From NCBI GenBank assembly GCA_963754135.1, contig CAVWEY010000001.1, positions 310,001-374,000 of the forward strand: 64,000 nucleotides of DNA. Direction: 5' to 3'. The stretch comes from JAJFUI01 sp963754135 (GTDB lineage: Bacteria; Planctomycetota; Planctomycetia; Pirellulales; Thermoguttaceae). The first letter of the stretch is position 1; every line of letters begins with the position of its first letter. Positions 36,440 through 45,030 of the stretch are shown here, in pieces. Both the position numbers and the translations under genes were made by a program. The notes below the pieces were generated by a model. The model was given only the letters and a program-made list of their open reading frames with translations, had not been told where the DNA came from and ran no database searches.

Positions 36440-36573
36440 AGTTTCCCGCTTTCTCGGGGATCGCAAGACGAACCGCGTATACCCCTAATATACGAACCCG
36501 CACCCGTTTGTCAATTAGCCTATTCCGCGCCTATTCCGGGCATATTCCGGGGGCATATTCCGGGGATGCGCCA

Positions 36574-36618
36574 CCAGTTACGGCGTTTTACGTAGTTTTC
36601 GAGGCCGGCCGGTGCGCC
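36574..36618. repeat. 45-bp direct repeat, left copy
   Basis: The sequence ccagttacggcgttttacgt agttttcgaggccggccggtgcgcc recurs at 39063-39107 with about two differences and the same orientation. The copies bracket the IS and two orphan ORFs. This copy lies upstream of the DUF4357 gene. Confidence 0.85.
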
Positions 36619-36699
36619 GTCGCTACCAAGGCCATCATAGTGACGGATCGGCCCATAGTGCTTGGCGTAAAGGATCGTTAATTCTCTCGGCAAGGCTCA

Positions 36700-36753
36700 A
36701 CAGCAACTGAGTTCTCCCTCGCAATGGGGACACACCAACTTATAGGCCGGCTG
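36700..36753 (-). pseudogene. C-terminal fragment of an unknown protein at the IS edge
   Basis: On the minus strand, directly after the left end of the insertion sequence, an open frame reads QPAYKLVCPHCEGELSCC then stop. The CPHC pair resembles a zinc-ribbon end. With no start of its own it is probably the 3' remnant of a gene cut by the IS. The fragment on the other side is at 38431-38659, but I cannot show the two were one gene. Confidence 0.35.
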
Positions 36754-38430
36754 CTATGCCGTTGCGCTTTTTTCGGTGAATCGTTGTGAAACGCCTTGGT
36801 TTCTCGGTATTTGAGGGCGGTTGTGCGATGTTTGCCTTATGCGACCTGGCAAGGAGTCTGACGACGCAGTTCGCGGAGCAGGCGACACCGCCCGCCAACG
36901 GTACGCAGACGATGCTCGATCCACGCGACGTTCCATCGCTGGCAGAGCGATTCGAGCATCCGCAATCGGTCCGTCGCACGGGCCTGTACCCAGTCGGCTC
37001 CGATCTTCACGCCCTCCCGCTGCATATCGCGCAGCCGTTGCTGCTCCAGCAACAACAACCCCATCAGCAGCATGTCCAGGTAACGCTCCACCGCCTCGAA
37101 CTTCATCAGCACATAACACTCGAACTGCATCCGACTCTTCAATTCCCGGAAGAACAGTTCCACCTGCCAGCGGACTTCGTACCACTCGATCACCTGCCGG
37201 GCGGTCGCCGTCAGATCGGTGCAAGCCAGCACCTTGCGGTGCCAACGCGCCGGCTTGCGACTGTCTTCGCGGCGATACGAAACTGGGGCGCGATGGTAGG
37301 CCCACCACTCGGCCGACTGGCCCGGCGAGAGTTGCACCTTCGGATTCTCCTTGTACGACGCCACGATCAGACAGTCGCCCAGCTTGGAGACCGTCGCTTG
37401 GCGCGCCGCGACGGCGTACCGCCGCTTCGTTTTCTTGACTCGCAAGTTGTCGGCGTGTCGCCGACGGGCGAAGACGTGGTCTTCGTTGTCCACCGCGAGG
37501 TCGAGCAGGGCAAACTCCTTCCGTGTCCAGCGCCGCGTCCAGGCCACCACGGGGTCGCCCGAGACCAACGCCGCGTCCTGGTCTGGTGTGCGGGCCAGCA
37601 CCCGATTCGGATCGAGCGGAAAGACCGCGTGAAAATGGCGTTTTCGGCACGCTTTGTGGATCGCGCCGGCATCGAAGGCGCTGTCGAAGGTCACGATCAC
37701 GTCCACGTCGTCGGGCACGCGCAGTTCGCGGATCATAGCCGCCGCCAGGTCGATCGTCGTCCGAAAGCGCCGCTTGTGTTTGCGGCAGTAATCCGCCGTG
37801 TAGTAGCTCTTCCGCGGCACAGGCAGCCGTGCGCCGCGGTCGGTCAGCACCAGCCCCATCAGAAAGGCGTGCTGGCGGGTGTTCTTCCGGCGGGATTCCG
37901 CCGCTTCGACATGAGGATCAAGTTTTCCATCTGCTCCGACATCGTGGCATGGTAGGTTGTGTCGATGGCCACGATCCATTGCCGCCGCTTGCCTTTCGCC
38001 TGTCGTCGCTCCCAGGCATCCACGTTGTCCAAGAGCCGGTCGTACAGGTCCACACACCAATCCCGCGTTCGCCATTGGGGGTTGGTCAGCCGGCGAGAGA
38101 TCGTGGCCGCGTGACAGCGACCGCCCAGGACCTCGCCCGCGATCGTCTTGAGGCAGCGTCGATGAGGAGCCAGGAGGAAGGCCAGCACCATCGGAGCCAA
38201 GGCGCGTTGGATGGGCCGGGAGCACTTCGCCGTGGTTTTGGAAAAGAACGACTTGACCTCCCGAGGTACGCCCAATACGATCATGGCAGACTCCTTTCCT
38301 GGATGCGGACGGCGATCCTGCCGCCCGGTTTGTTGTGGACTCATCCAGGATACGGAGTCTTTTTGTTCGTCCCAACATCATTTACGCCACGCTAGCATTG
38401 CTTTCACAACGAAAAAGCGCAACAGCATAG
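36754..38430 (-). mobile_element. Insertion sequence, IS4-superfamily type, about 1.68 kb
   Basis: The left end starts ctatgccgttgcgctttttt cggtgaatcgttgtgaaa. The reverse complement of the right end starts ctatgctgttgcgctttttc gttgtgaaa. These are imperfect terminal inverted repeats of about 30 bases, with a short gap. They enclose one transposase gene. No target-site duplication is obvious (left flank ggctg, right flank ggttt), so the insertion may be old or the flanks rearranged. Confidence 0.75.
36837..38284 (-). CDS. DDE transposase, IS4 superfamily (one frameshift)
   Basis: ATG 38284 follows AAAGGAG. The N-terminal frame (MIVLGVPREVKSFFSKTTAK) runs to about 37907, then the frame shifts and continues KNTRQHAFLMGLVLTDRGARLPV to the stop at 36837, about 481 residues. 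Candidate catalytic residues are VAIDTTYHA (Asp), VTFDSAFDA (Asp) and EVRWQVELFFRELKSRMQFE (Glu, in a Y-x-x-R-W-x-x-E-x-x-F-R-x-x-K setting). The transposase may be inactive if the shift is real. Confidence 0.8.
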
Positions 38431-38659
38431 GGTTTTTCACTGATTCTTCAATCTTCTGAGTCAACAAGTCGATTGTAGGTTGGCAGCGCTGCAAATCGGA
38501 GCCGAGCGTCGTCTCGAAAAAGGCATTTGCATGGCCAACGGCTTCGGTCATGAGCGAAACAAGCCGCTTGTCAAATGGAGACAGGTCCGGGGAAGAATCC
38601 GCCGCTGCCGCGGCTTTCATGAGAACAAAGAAATAGAGTTGAATGGTCCTTTGGGACAT
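38378..38659 (-). pseudogene. Hypothetical protein truncated by the IS
   Basis: The frame from ATG 38659 (MSQRTIQLYFFVLMKAAAAA) gives 93 residues, but codons beyond about residue 76 lie inside the right end of the insertion sequence (PMLLRFFVVKAML), so the natural C-terminus is lost. The preserved part is helical with no known domain. It is closely followed upstream by another unknown gene on the same strand. Confidence 0.5.
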
Positions 38660-38689
38660 GAAATAAGGGGCGTAGGGGTGAACCTTACG

Positions 38690-38986
38690 TCAGCGCCCAA
38701 ACCACACCCTCACCTCCTCAATCTGCCACAATTCTCGTGGATCTGTGTCATAACCACTGATAGATATAACAAGCGGCGAGCACCCATCTTTCCGGCCTCC
38801 TGCTCGAATCTGGGGGATACAGACGTCCTCAACATGAGCTTTGAACAGGGCAAATTCCAGTCGCAGAAGGTCGTCCTTTGAAATGGCTGCGATTACATGT
38901 CCAATATTTCGTGGGTCGAGTTTTGCTGCTACGCTTTCCGGACGATTCGGTGGTTGGCCGAAGAAAAGGCGTCTTAGGAAGTTCAT
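38690..38986 (-). CDS. Hypothetical protein
   Basis: A 98-residue frame, MNFLRRLFFGQPPNRPESVA to VRVWFGR. It has an alternating helix/strand composition (LRLEFALFKAHVEDVCIPQI, SPLVISISGYDTDPRELWQI) and no family I recognise. Its base composition is lower in GC than the surroundings, as for other genes in this island. It is co-oriented with the truncated gene at 38378, 30 bases apart, and they may form a small operon of an acquired segment. Confidence 0.5.
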   Translation of the reverse strand: MNFLRRLFFGQPPNRPESVAAKLDPRNIGHVIAAISKDDLLRLEFALFKAHVEDVCIPQIRAGGRKDGCSPLVISISGYDTDPRELWQIEEVRVWFGR

Positions 38987-39062
38987 GACTGTCCTTTCCG
39001 TGTAATGCTTGACTATTAGCTTCGGCTCGGAAAAGGGAGCTCGTTATTCCAGCGACACATTA

Positions 39063-39107
39063 CCAGTTATGGCGTTTTACGTTGTTTTCGAGGCCGGCCG
39101 GTGCGCC
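39063..39107. repeat. 45-bp direct repeat, right copy
   Basis: Partner of the copy at 36574-36618. It lies upstream of the unknown gene at 38690. The two flanks also share shorter strings further out: gccagtatagcagccg occurs near 35557 and near 39199. The 38987-39321 stretch otherwise holds only this copy and a palindrome. Confidence 0.85.
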
Positions 39108-39272
39108 CTTGCACTGCTCCAAGGCCACTGTTGGGCGCTGGCCGCCAGTTTGGTCGTCGGTCTCTGCTCGCCGGTGCGATGATTTCGATTGGCGAAACGG
39201 CCAGTATAGCAGCCGCACCGTCGCCCGGGTAGAGCAGGGGGCACCGCCGTTCCACTCGGGGGCGGCAAGAAT

Positions 39273-39325
39273 GTAGGACAGGCATCTTGCCTGTGCCTTC
39301 TACACAGACAGGATGCCTGTGTTAC
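39273..39325. repeat. GTAGGACAGGCATCTTGCCTG inverted repeat
   Basis: Left half gtaggacaggcatcttgcctgtg, right half cacagacaggatgcctgtgttac. It overlaps the stop codon of the LssY-domain gene: the TAA at 39322-39324 is part of the repeat's terminal GTAA. Confidence 0.8.
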
Positions 39326-40092
39326 GGCTTTACGGCAATCACCCCGACCTTCAGGTTCCCGTCGGTATACCAGGGATCGCCGCCGCCGTTCCGGCCCTTG
39401 CAGACCTTGTGGAAACCGGCCACCATGTAGGTCTCGGCGAGGTCGCCGGTCTGCCGGAGGCATTGGAAGAGGTGGTCCCGCTCGGCGTCGACGTCGGGCG
39501 CGGTAACGTGCGTGACCTGGCCGGTGGTGCGGCTGATTCCAACCCGTTGGTCATAGGTGGCCGAGCCGAGCCAGAACGGCCGGCCGTCGGAATCGGCCGT
39601 CTCGGAGCGCCAAAAGCGGACGTGGTGCCGCTTGCGGGGATTGTTGCCCACCGGCTGCTCGAAGGCGAGGTCTTCCTTCCGCCCGAACAGGTAGAGGTTG
39701 CTCACCGGGGCGTCGTCGTAGGGGCGTTTGAGCACGGCGGCGTCGGCGATTTTCAGGCAGCTCCGCAACGTCAAGGGGTCGGCCGGGTACCACTTGGCGG
39801 CCAGCATGATCTGCTTCACGTCGGTTTCCGTGCCGGTCAGGGCCACGTTCAACGGATCGCCCGGAATGCCGGCCCCGGTGTGCGTGATGCCGGGCAGGTC
39901 CTCGAGCGACGGATGGCGCCTCGCGTACCGCGACCAGCCCCACGGCATGAGGACGTAGGCGACCGCCCCGTACAGGAGCAGCAGTCCGACGGCGAGGACG
40001 ATGTACCGCCAGCGACGGCTCTGCCGCGGCGCCGGAGGCGCAGTCGGCTGCGGAGTAGTCGGTTCAGAATTCATGGAAGAGCTTGGTTTCAT
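39322..40092 (-). CDS. LssY C-terminal domain membrane-anchored protein
   Basis: A 256-residue protein with a Pro/Thr-rich cytoplasmic start, one membrane helix (YIVLAVGLLLLYGAVAYVL, about 30-48) and an extracytoplasmic LssY_C-like domain. The motifs match that domain closely: GDPLNVALTGTETDVKQIML, WYPADPLTLRSCLKIADAAV, PYDDAPVSNLYLFGRKEDLA, RHHVRFW and THVTAPDVDAERDHLF. The biochemical role is unknown; in Legionella, LssY belongs to a type I secretion locus. It may also start at the internal ATG (MNSEPTTPQ). The stop is supplied by a palindromic repeat. Confidence 0.8.
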   Translation of the reverse strand: MKPSSSMNSEPTTPQPTAPPAPRQSRRWRYIVLAVGLLLLYGAVAYVLMPWGWSRYARRHPSLEDLPGITHTGAGIPGDPLNVALTGTETDVKQIMLAAKWYPADPLTLRSCLKIADAAVLKRPYDDAPVSNLYLFGRKEDLAFEQPVGNNPRKRHHVRFWRSETADSDGRPFWLGSATYDQRVGISRTTGQVTHVTAPDVDAERDHLFQCLRQTGDLAETYMVAGFHKVCKGRNGGGDPWYTDGNLKVGVIAVKP

Positions 40093-40137
40093 GGGCGGGC
40101 GGCCCTGGCGGATCGCCCGCCGTGAAGGCCATTCCGG

Positions 40138-41820
40138 TTAATCGCCGGTGGTGTGCCTCTGCGCCTCTTCCATCTTTTTCGCAAGCTCCGCTTTCAGGGC
40201 ATCGAGGTTGAAACTTGCGCCATGCTGCATGGGCGGATATTCAAGGGCCGTCTGGGCCAGCTTGCCCACCTGCTGCTGGACGAACACGAACCGCCAGAAT
40301 TCGTATAGGAACCAGTCGAAGTATTTCACGGACCCGTTCTTGACCCCGTCTTCCGGCCAGCCGGCGTGCTCGAACGGATCGAGGCGAAGGTTGGTCAGAA
40401 CGGGCACGTCGGGGTGTCCCTTGACACCCAGCCATCCGCCGGGCTGGTCAATGAACCGATACTTGAAGTCGTCAATGCGCACCGCGCCGAGCGTGCTTTC
40501 AGCGAAGTAGAAGATTTCGTGACGAGCGGACGGGCCCTTGCCGGTGATCGCGTTCATCTGGTTGTAGCCGTCCAGATGGTTCTTGTAAGTCCGGTCGCCG
40601 AGGGTCACGCCCTTGAGCAACTGCTTGGTGATGTCCGGGTTGCCCGCAGCGGCCAGGAAGGTGGGGAACCAGTCCAGGCCGGAGAAAATGCCGTTCTGCA
40701 CCGAGTCCGCCGACACATGGCCGGGCCAGCGCAGGATGCACGGCACGCGGAAACCGCCCTCCATGACCGTCCCTTTGCACTGTGCGAACGGCGTCAGTCC
40801 GCCATCGGGCCAGGTGAAGGTTTCGGTGCCGTTGTCCGAGGTGAACACGACGATAGTGTTGTCATCCAGTCCATTGTCCTTGAGATGCTGCATCACCGAG
40901 CCGACGATGTCGTCGAGCTGCGCCATGCCGGCTTCCTGAATGGTCCAGCCATTTTTCGAGTTGCGCATCGCCTCGTATTTCGGGGAGAGGTGCGTGGTAA
41001 CGTGCATGCGCGTCGGGTTGAGCCAGACGAAGAACGGCTTGCCGTCCGCCTTGGCCCTGTCCATGAACTTCAGCGTGAAATCGAGAATCTCATCGTCCAC
41101 CGTCTCCATCCGCTTGGGATAGAGTGTGCCGGCGTCTTCAATCTTCTGCTTGCCGATTTTGCCCCAGCGCGGCATCTCGGCGGCGTCGTCCGTGTCGGTC
41201 GCCCACGAATGGACCATGTTGCGCGGACCGACCAAGTTCAACAACTTCTGCGGGTAGGCAGGGTGCGCGGGGTCTTCCATCGCGTCGAGATGATACAGGT
41301 AGCCGAAGAACTCGTCGAAGCCGTGGACGGTGGGCAGGAACTCATTGAGATCGCCGAGGTGGTTCTTGCCAAACTGGCCGGTGGCATAACCCAGAGGCTT
41401 GAGCGCAGTGGCAATCGTGCATGCTTCCGCCGGTATGCCGATTTTGGCCCCGGCCTGGCCGACCGTTGTCATGCCCGTGCGGACGGGCAATTCGCCGGTG
41501 ATGAAGTTCGCCCGGCCCGCCGTGCAACTCGCCTCGGCGTAATAGTCGGTGAACAACATTCCCTCCTTGGCCAACTTGTCGAGGTGGGGCGTCCGGCCGG
41601 CCATCATGCCGCGGCTGTAGGCGCCGATGTTCCAAATGCCGATGTCGTCGCCCATGATGACGACGATGTTGGGCTTGCCCGGCTCGGCAGCCGCTACCGT
41701 CGCCGGCGGCGAGGAGCAACTGAGAAGCCCCAAACCAACCGCCAATCCGCCGGTCGCCTTGGCGGCGGCCTTGAAGATCCGCGCGATAGCCTTTTGGATG
41801 CTGGGCCTAGCCATGATCAC
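40138..41820 (-). CDS. Lipoprotein arylsulfatase-type sulfatase
   Basis: An intact 560-residue sulfatase. A basic N-terminus and hydrophobic segment end in GLGLLSCSS, a lipobox with Cys35. The catalytic motif is SCTAGRANF: Cys99 is the residue converted to formylglycine in the C-x-(P/A)-x-R pattern. Metal-site motifs are IVVIMGDDIG (two Asp) and VVFTSDNGTETF (Asp-Asn). It also has GYATGQFGKNHLGD. It hydrolyses sulfate esters, probably of polysaccharides. No sulfatase-maturing enzyme is in the window. It may be functionally linked to the second sulfatase 6 kb away. Confidence 0.93.
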   Translation of the reverse strand: MIMARPSIQKAIARIFKAAAKATGGLAVGLGLLSCSSPPATVAAAEPGKPNIVVIMGDDIGIWNIGAYSRGMMAGRTPHLDKLAKEGMLFTDYYAEASCTAGRANFITGELPVRTGMTTVGQAGAKIGIPAEACTIATALKPLGYATGQFGKNHLGDLNEFLPTVHGFDEFFGYLYHLDAMEDPAHPAYPQKLLNLVGPRNMVHSWATDTDDAAEMPRWGKIGKQKIEDAGTLYPKRMETVDDEILDFTLKFMDRAKADGKPFFVWLNPTRMHVTTHLSPKYEAMRNSKNGWTIQEAGMAQLDDIVGSVMQHLKDNGLDDNTIVVFTSDNGTETFTWPDGGLTPFAQCKGTVMEGGFRVPCILRWPGHVSADSVQNGIFSGLDWFPTFLAAAGNPDITKQLLKGVTLGDRTYKNHLDGYNQMNAITGKGPSARHEIFYFAESTLGAVRIDDFKYRFIDQPGGWLGVKGHPDVPVLTNLRLDPFEHAGWPEDGVKNGSVKYFDWFLYEFWRFVFVQQQVGKLAQTALEYPPMQHGASFNLDALKAELAKKMEEAQRHTTGD

Positions 41821-42401
41821 ACTCTTTCATTCGAAATTGTTCCCAGTGACACAATTGGATTCGGACGCAACGCACCGCCTCTCGTTCCACTCTGACCGCA
41901 AAAAATCGCCGGAGTTCTCTTCCGGCCGGGCCCTTTAGCTTGTATCCATTCTGTCCCTACTTTCCATGCCGGTAGTCAACCGTGCTCATGGCCCGTTTTG
42001 CGACTTCCTGCTGGAGCACGACCAGCCGCCGCCAACCATGACGTAGCTCCCGGCCATGACCGATTTCTCACATAGAACTTTATGCTGCCGGGAAACCCCC
42101 CCAAATGGAAAGCCCGGTGAGGATTCCCCCTTGGCCGAGCCAGCCAACGCCGCTTCGACACCGCCGAGGCGAGCGTATCGGCATTTGGGAGCGGTGAAGT
42201 CCCTGAATAGCCGCGGAAGTAGAGGCGTTCCGAATAAGGGGTCAATTGTCGGGTCGTCGCCGATAACGGATTAGATTCTCGGACAGTGGCAGTCGAACGG
42301 CTATGCAGACCGACGGCCGGTTCGGCCGCCATGATCGCAAGACTCGTTGTCGGTCCCAGCAGCAGATGCGGCTAATCGGGGAACGCTCGCACGGCAACCT
42401 G
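41821..42401. other. Gene-free stretch
   Basis: About 580 bases between the sulfatase and the small membrane protein. Open frames exist on both strands, but none has a ribosome site or a recognisable domain and their composition is mixed. Nothing functional is visible apart from space for the sulfatase promoter just right of 41820. Confidence 0.5.
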
Positions 42402-42776
42402 CTATTCGGCGCGTGTTTCCCCGTCTCCATTGCGCGCAAGCAGGAGCGACAGGGCGCCGTGCAACGCCACCGCCGGCCACAAGAGCGGCCCGACCCATTC
42501 ACTGTCGATGCCGAGGCAAAGGAGATAGAGCGTCGCCAGTGAATTATAGGTCAGCATTGCCCGGAGGGCAGGAGCCGTGTTGCCGGCGGGGTCGCATCGC
42601 GGCCAACACGCCATCCCGAGCGAGAGCAAGCCCAAGCCGGCCACGCGGCCCAGCGGGATGCTCGCGCCCGAGATTTCGCCACCCAACAGCAGCCGGACGA
42701 CGACGGAGGGCACGGCCATCAATGCCAGTCCCGTGGCCGCTTCGATGATGGCGGTGAGTGTGAGCAAACGGTTCAT
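42402..42776 (-). CDS. Small membrane protein, four helices
   Basis: ATG 42776 (MNRLLTLTAIIEAATGLALM) gives 124 residues with about four hydrophobic segments (LALMAVPSVVVRLLLGG, LGRVAGLGLLSLGMACW, MLTYNSLATLYLLCLGI, LLWPAVALHGALSLLLA). Similar small proteins occur beside diverse genes with no known function. Its start overlaps the end of a sulfatase remnant (ATGA-type), which suggests it once followed a full sulfatase gene in an operon. Confidence 0.65.
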   Translation of the reverse strand: MNRLLTLTAIIEAATGLALMAVPSVVVRLLLGGEISGASIPLGRVAGLGLLSLGMACWPRCDPAGNTAPALRAMLTYNSLATLYLLCLGIDSEWVGPLLWPAVALHGALSLLLARNGDGETRAE

Positions 42777-42838
42777 CGCGTTCCGGGTTTGAATCTTAGC
42801 TTGGCGATCTTGTCCGTGAAGCGGAAGGACACCTGGTA
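42773..42838 (-). pseudogene. Remnant of a sulfatase C-terminus
   Basis: Twenty-one codons read YQVSFRFTDKIAKLRFKPG then TR and stop. The second sulfatase in this window ends with YQVPFAFTGKLVKLTLKIDR at the same place, so this is a short surviving C-terminal tail of a related gene. The codon before it is a stop, so nothing upstream is left in frame. Confidence 0.55.
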
Positions 42839-42924
42839 TCACGTTTTCTTCATGGTTGCTCTCCCTATGGAAAGAAGCCGGGCGGCACACGCCGCCCACG
42901 AGAGCGAAGTGACACACAAGGTGC

Positions 42925-43689
42925 CTACCGCCCTAGCTGCACGAGGGCATCGCGCAACGGAGCGCTGGAAATCTGAATCATCCCACCGAACGGCCGATCT
43001 AATTCCAGGATCAGAAAAACCGCACTGGAAACCGCCAATGCGCATACAAGCAAGGTGACGAACACTGTTGGGTTGGATGGCGCAAACAGACTGAAGCTGG
43101 CGAGAATGAGAGTAAGCCAGCAAACCATCACCACAAGAAACGGGGTCGGAATCGAGCTGCCTTTCTGCGCGAACATCAGCCAGCGCATCTGCGCGATATC
43201 GGCGCCAGTCTTCAGCGCCTGAGCCTGGAGCGCACGCTGGGCGTCATTTTTTGGCGCGAGTTCCTGGATTTTCTCATAGAGTCCCTCATACCGACCTTCG
43301 GTCCGCAATCTTGCCTCGGCCTGCCCAGACTGGGGATTCCCTTGGGGCCAGGTTTGCTGAAGCATGTCCGCCACCGAGGCGCGGAGCATCTCACGTGCGT
43401 TCTTCGACTCCGTTCCATAGTGCGCTAAGGCACGATCCAGCAAGATGATGTTCGCGGACAGTTGAGCCAGTCCGTTTCTTTGGGTATCGAACGAACCCTT
43501 TGCCGATGCGATCAGCAAGCCGAGCACCAGCGCCGTCATCGTCCCAATAAGTCCCATGCCCAGCTTGACGACGTCCCTTGATTCCGCGCTCAAATGCTTC
43601 TCGGGCAGAAAGGCGCGCAGAATCATTCCGAGGAGCGTGCCTCCGAAGATGCATGCGAACACGATGCAGCTAACCGTCATCGGACTCAT
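42925..43689 (-). CDS. DUF4239/bestrophin-like membrane protein
   Basis: A 254-residue protein. Two helices lie near the start (SCIVFACIFGGTLLGMILRA and GLIGTMTALVLGLLIASA), then a soluble helical middle (about 75-185) and two more helices (FLVVMVCWLTLILASFSLFA; VTLLVCALAVSSAVFLILEL) ending DRPFGGMIQISSAPLRDAL. The final segment is characteristic of the DUF4239 bestrophin-like group. It may form an ion channel, but this is unproven. The next upstream gene, the secreted Gly/Tyr/His-rich protein, ends two bases away, so they are probably co-transcribed. Confidence 0.8.
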   Translation of the reverse strand: MSPMTVSCIVFACIFGGTLLGMILRAFLPEKHLSAESRDVVKLGMGLIGTMTALVLGLLIASAKGSFDTQRNGLAQLSANIILLDRALAHYGTESKNAREMLRASVADMLQQTWPQGNPQSGQAEARLRTEGRYEGLYEKIQELAPKNDAQRALQAQALKTGADIAQMRWLMFAQKGSSIPTPFLVVMVCWLTLILASFSLFAPSNPTVFVTLLVCALAVSSAVFLILELDRPFGGMIQISSAPLRDALVQLGR

Positions 43690-43691
43690 GG

Positions 43692-44972
43692 TCACTTCTC
43701 GCCGCCGGCCTGGTCCGGTTGTTTGAGCCGGACGAGCGTCCACTGCTGGGTCTTGTCCTTGCCGATGTGGATCAGGGCAGGCGATTCATCCTTGGTCAGG
43801 TTGTAGAGTCCGGTTTCGCCCACGGTCTGCTTGTTGTCTCCCACCGTCCAGGCGACGCGCTGCGTCTTTTTGTCCACGGCCCCGTGGACCGGGACGGTCG
43901 TTCCACTTATCAGGTCCGAGTAGTTTCCCGCCAGCGCGCCGGACTTGTTGACGGCCAATTGCACGATGAGTTGCGGGTCGGACTGGTCTTTATGGACCAG
44001 CGCGAACACGCCCAGCGGCAACCACTCGCCCGAATTGAGATCGGGCGCAGGGCGCTCTCGGCGAGCGTCGAAGCCTGCTGATAGTACTGGTCGGCCGTGG
44101 CCACAGGTTGGCCGCCGTAGCAAACCTGGTCGCCCTGGTAGGTGATGTTGTCTCCGTAATCGTAATAGACCGGCTGCACGCTGCCGCCCCAGCCCAACGA
44201 CGCACCGACCGCGGGCCAGGAGGCCGCGCTCCAGGCCTGGCCGGCCGTCCAGCCCGTCGGCGCCCAGCGCCCGGATGCGCCGCGTACCAGCCCTGGCCGT
44301 ACATGCCGGCGCCGCTATAGGAATTGCGGACGGCGGCGCCGCGGGCGGCATAGACACTACCGTTGACGGCCTCCGTTTGATGGTTGCCGGCGTATGCAGC
44401 CGCGCTGCGCCGGCTGCCGGCATGCCGTATCCGGCGTCAGTCGGGAGCGCGACCTGGGCCGTGCCGGCCGAGGGCGCACTGCGATTGCCTGCGGCGTATC
44501 CGGCGGCTGCGCCTTGTGCGCCAGAGTACTGCGGGGAGTTTCGCTTCTCAGCGGCAGATCCCGCCGCTGCGCCTTCAGCGCCAGAGTACTGCGGGGAGTT
44601 TCGCTTTTCAGCGGCAGCTCCCGCGGCTGCACCCTGAGCGCCGGAGTAACCTTTGCCGGCGTCTCCGCCGCCGGGATAGCTGGCGCGAGGTTGGCTACCG
44701 GAGTAGCCGCTACGAGGTTCACTACCGGAGTAGCCGGCGCGAGGTTGGCTGCCGGAGTTTCCGCCCTCGTGGTAGCCACCCTCGTGATACCCGCCATCCT
44801 CGTGATACCCGCTTTCGTGATACCCGCCGCCCTCGTGGTTTCCGCCTTCGTGGTAGCCGCCGCCGGAATAGCTGCTACCGTGGTATCCGCCGAAACCCCG
44901 GCCATGGACGGCTCGCGCCGCAAGCAAGGCCACCGAAATGCCAATTGCCAGACTGATTATCGTTCTTTTCAT
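43692..44972 (-). CDS. Secreted Gly/Tyr/His-rich planctomycete protein (three frameshifts)
   Basis: The signal peptide IISLAIGISVALLAARAVHG is followed by a low-complexity region: repeats of GGYHEGG/GYHESG (about 30-75), then SGSQPRAGYSGSEPRSG and repeats of EKRNSPQYSGAQGAAAG. With shifts near 44410, 44268 and 44050, the rest reads NSYSGAGMYGQGWYAAHPG, WTAGQAWSAASWPAV, YYDYGDNITYQGDQVCYGGQ and a conserved end (VAWTVGDNKQTVGETGLYNL, GKDKTQQWTLVRLKQ). I recognise the C-terminal part as a planctomycete-specific family of unknown role. The low-complexity part probably lies at the cell surface. Confidence 0.65.
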   Translation of the reverse strand: MKRTIISLAIGISVALLAARAVHGRGFGGYHGSSYSGGGYHEGGNHEGGGYHESGYHEDGGYHEGGYHEGGNSGSQPRAGYSGSEPRSGYSGSQPRASYPGGGDAGKGYSGAQGAAAGAAAEKRNSPQYSGAEGAAAGSAAEKRNSPQYSGAQGAAAGYAAGNRSAPSAGTAQVALPTDAGYGMPAAGAARLHTPATIKRRPSTVVSMPPAAPPSAIPIAAPACTARAGTRRIRALGADGLDGRPGLERGLLARGRCVVGLGRQRAAGLLRLRRQHHLPGRPGLLRRPTCGHGRPVLSAGFDARRERPAPDLNSGEWLPLGVFALVHKDQSDPQLIVQLAVNKSGALAGNYSDLISGTTVPVHGAVDKKTQRVAWTVGDNKQTVGETGLYNLTKDESPALIHIGKDKTQQWTLVRLKQPDQAGGEK

Positions 44973-45030
44973 TGCACGCGCCTTTCAGGAAACGGTCGGG
45001 CTTGTCCGCTTGAGGTCAGGGGAAAGAGCG

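Noticed and set aside
36574..39107. The 45-bp direct repeats considered as integron attC sites
   Set aside because: I could not find paired RYYYAAC/GTTRRRY core sites or an integrase in the window.
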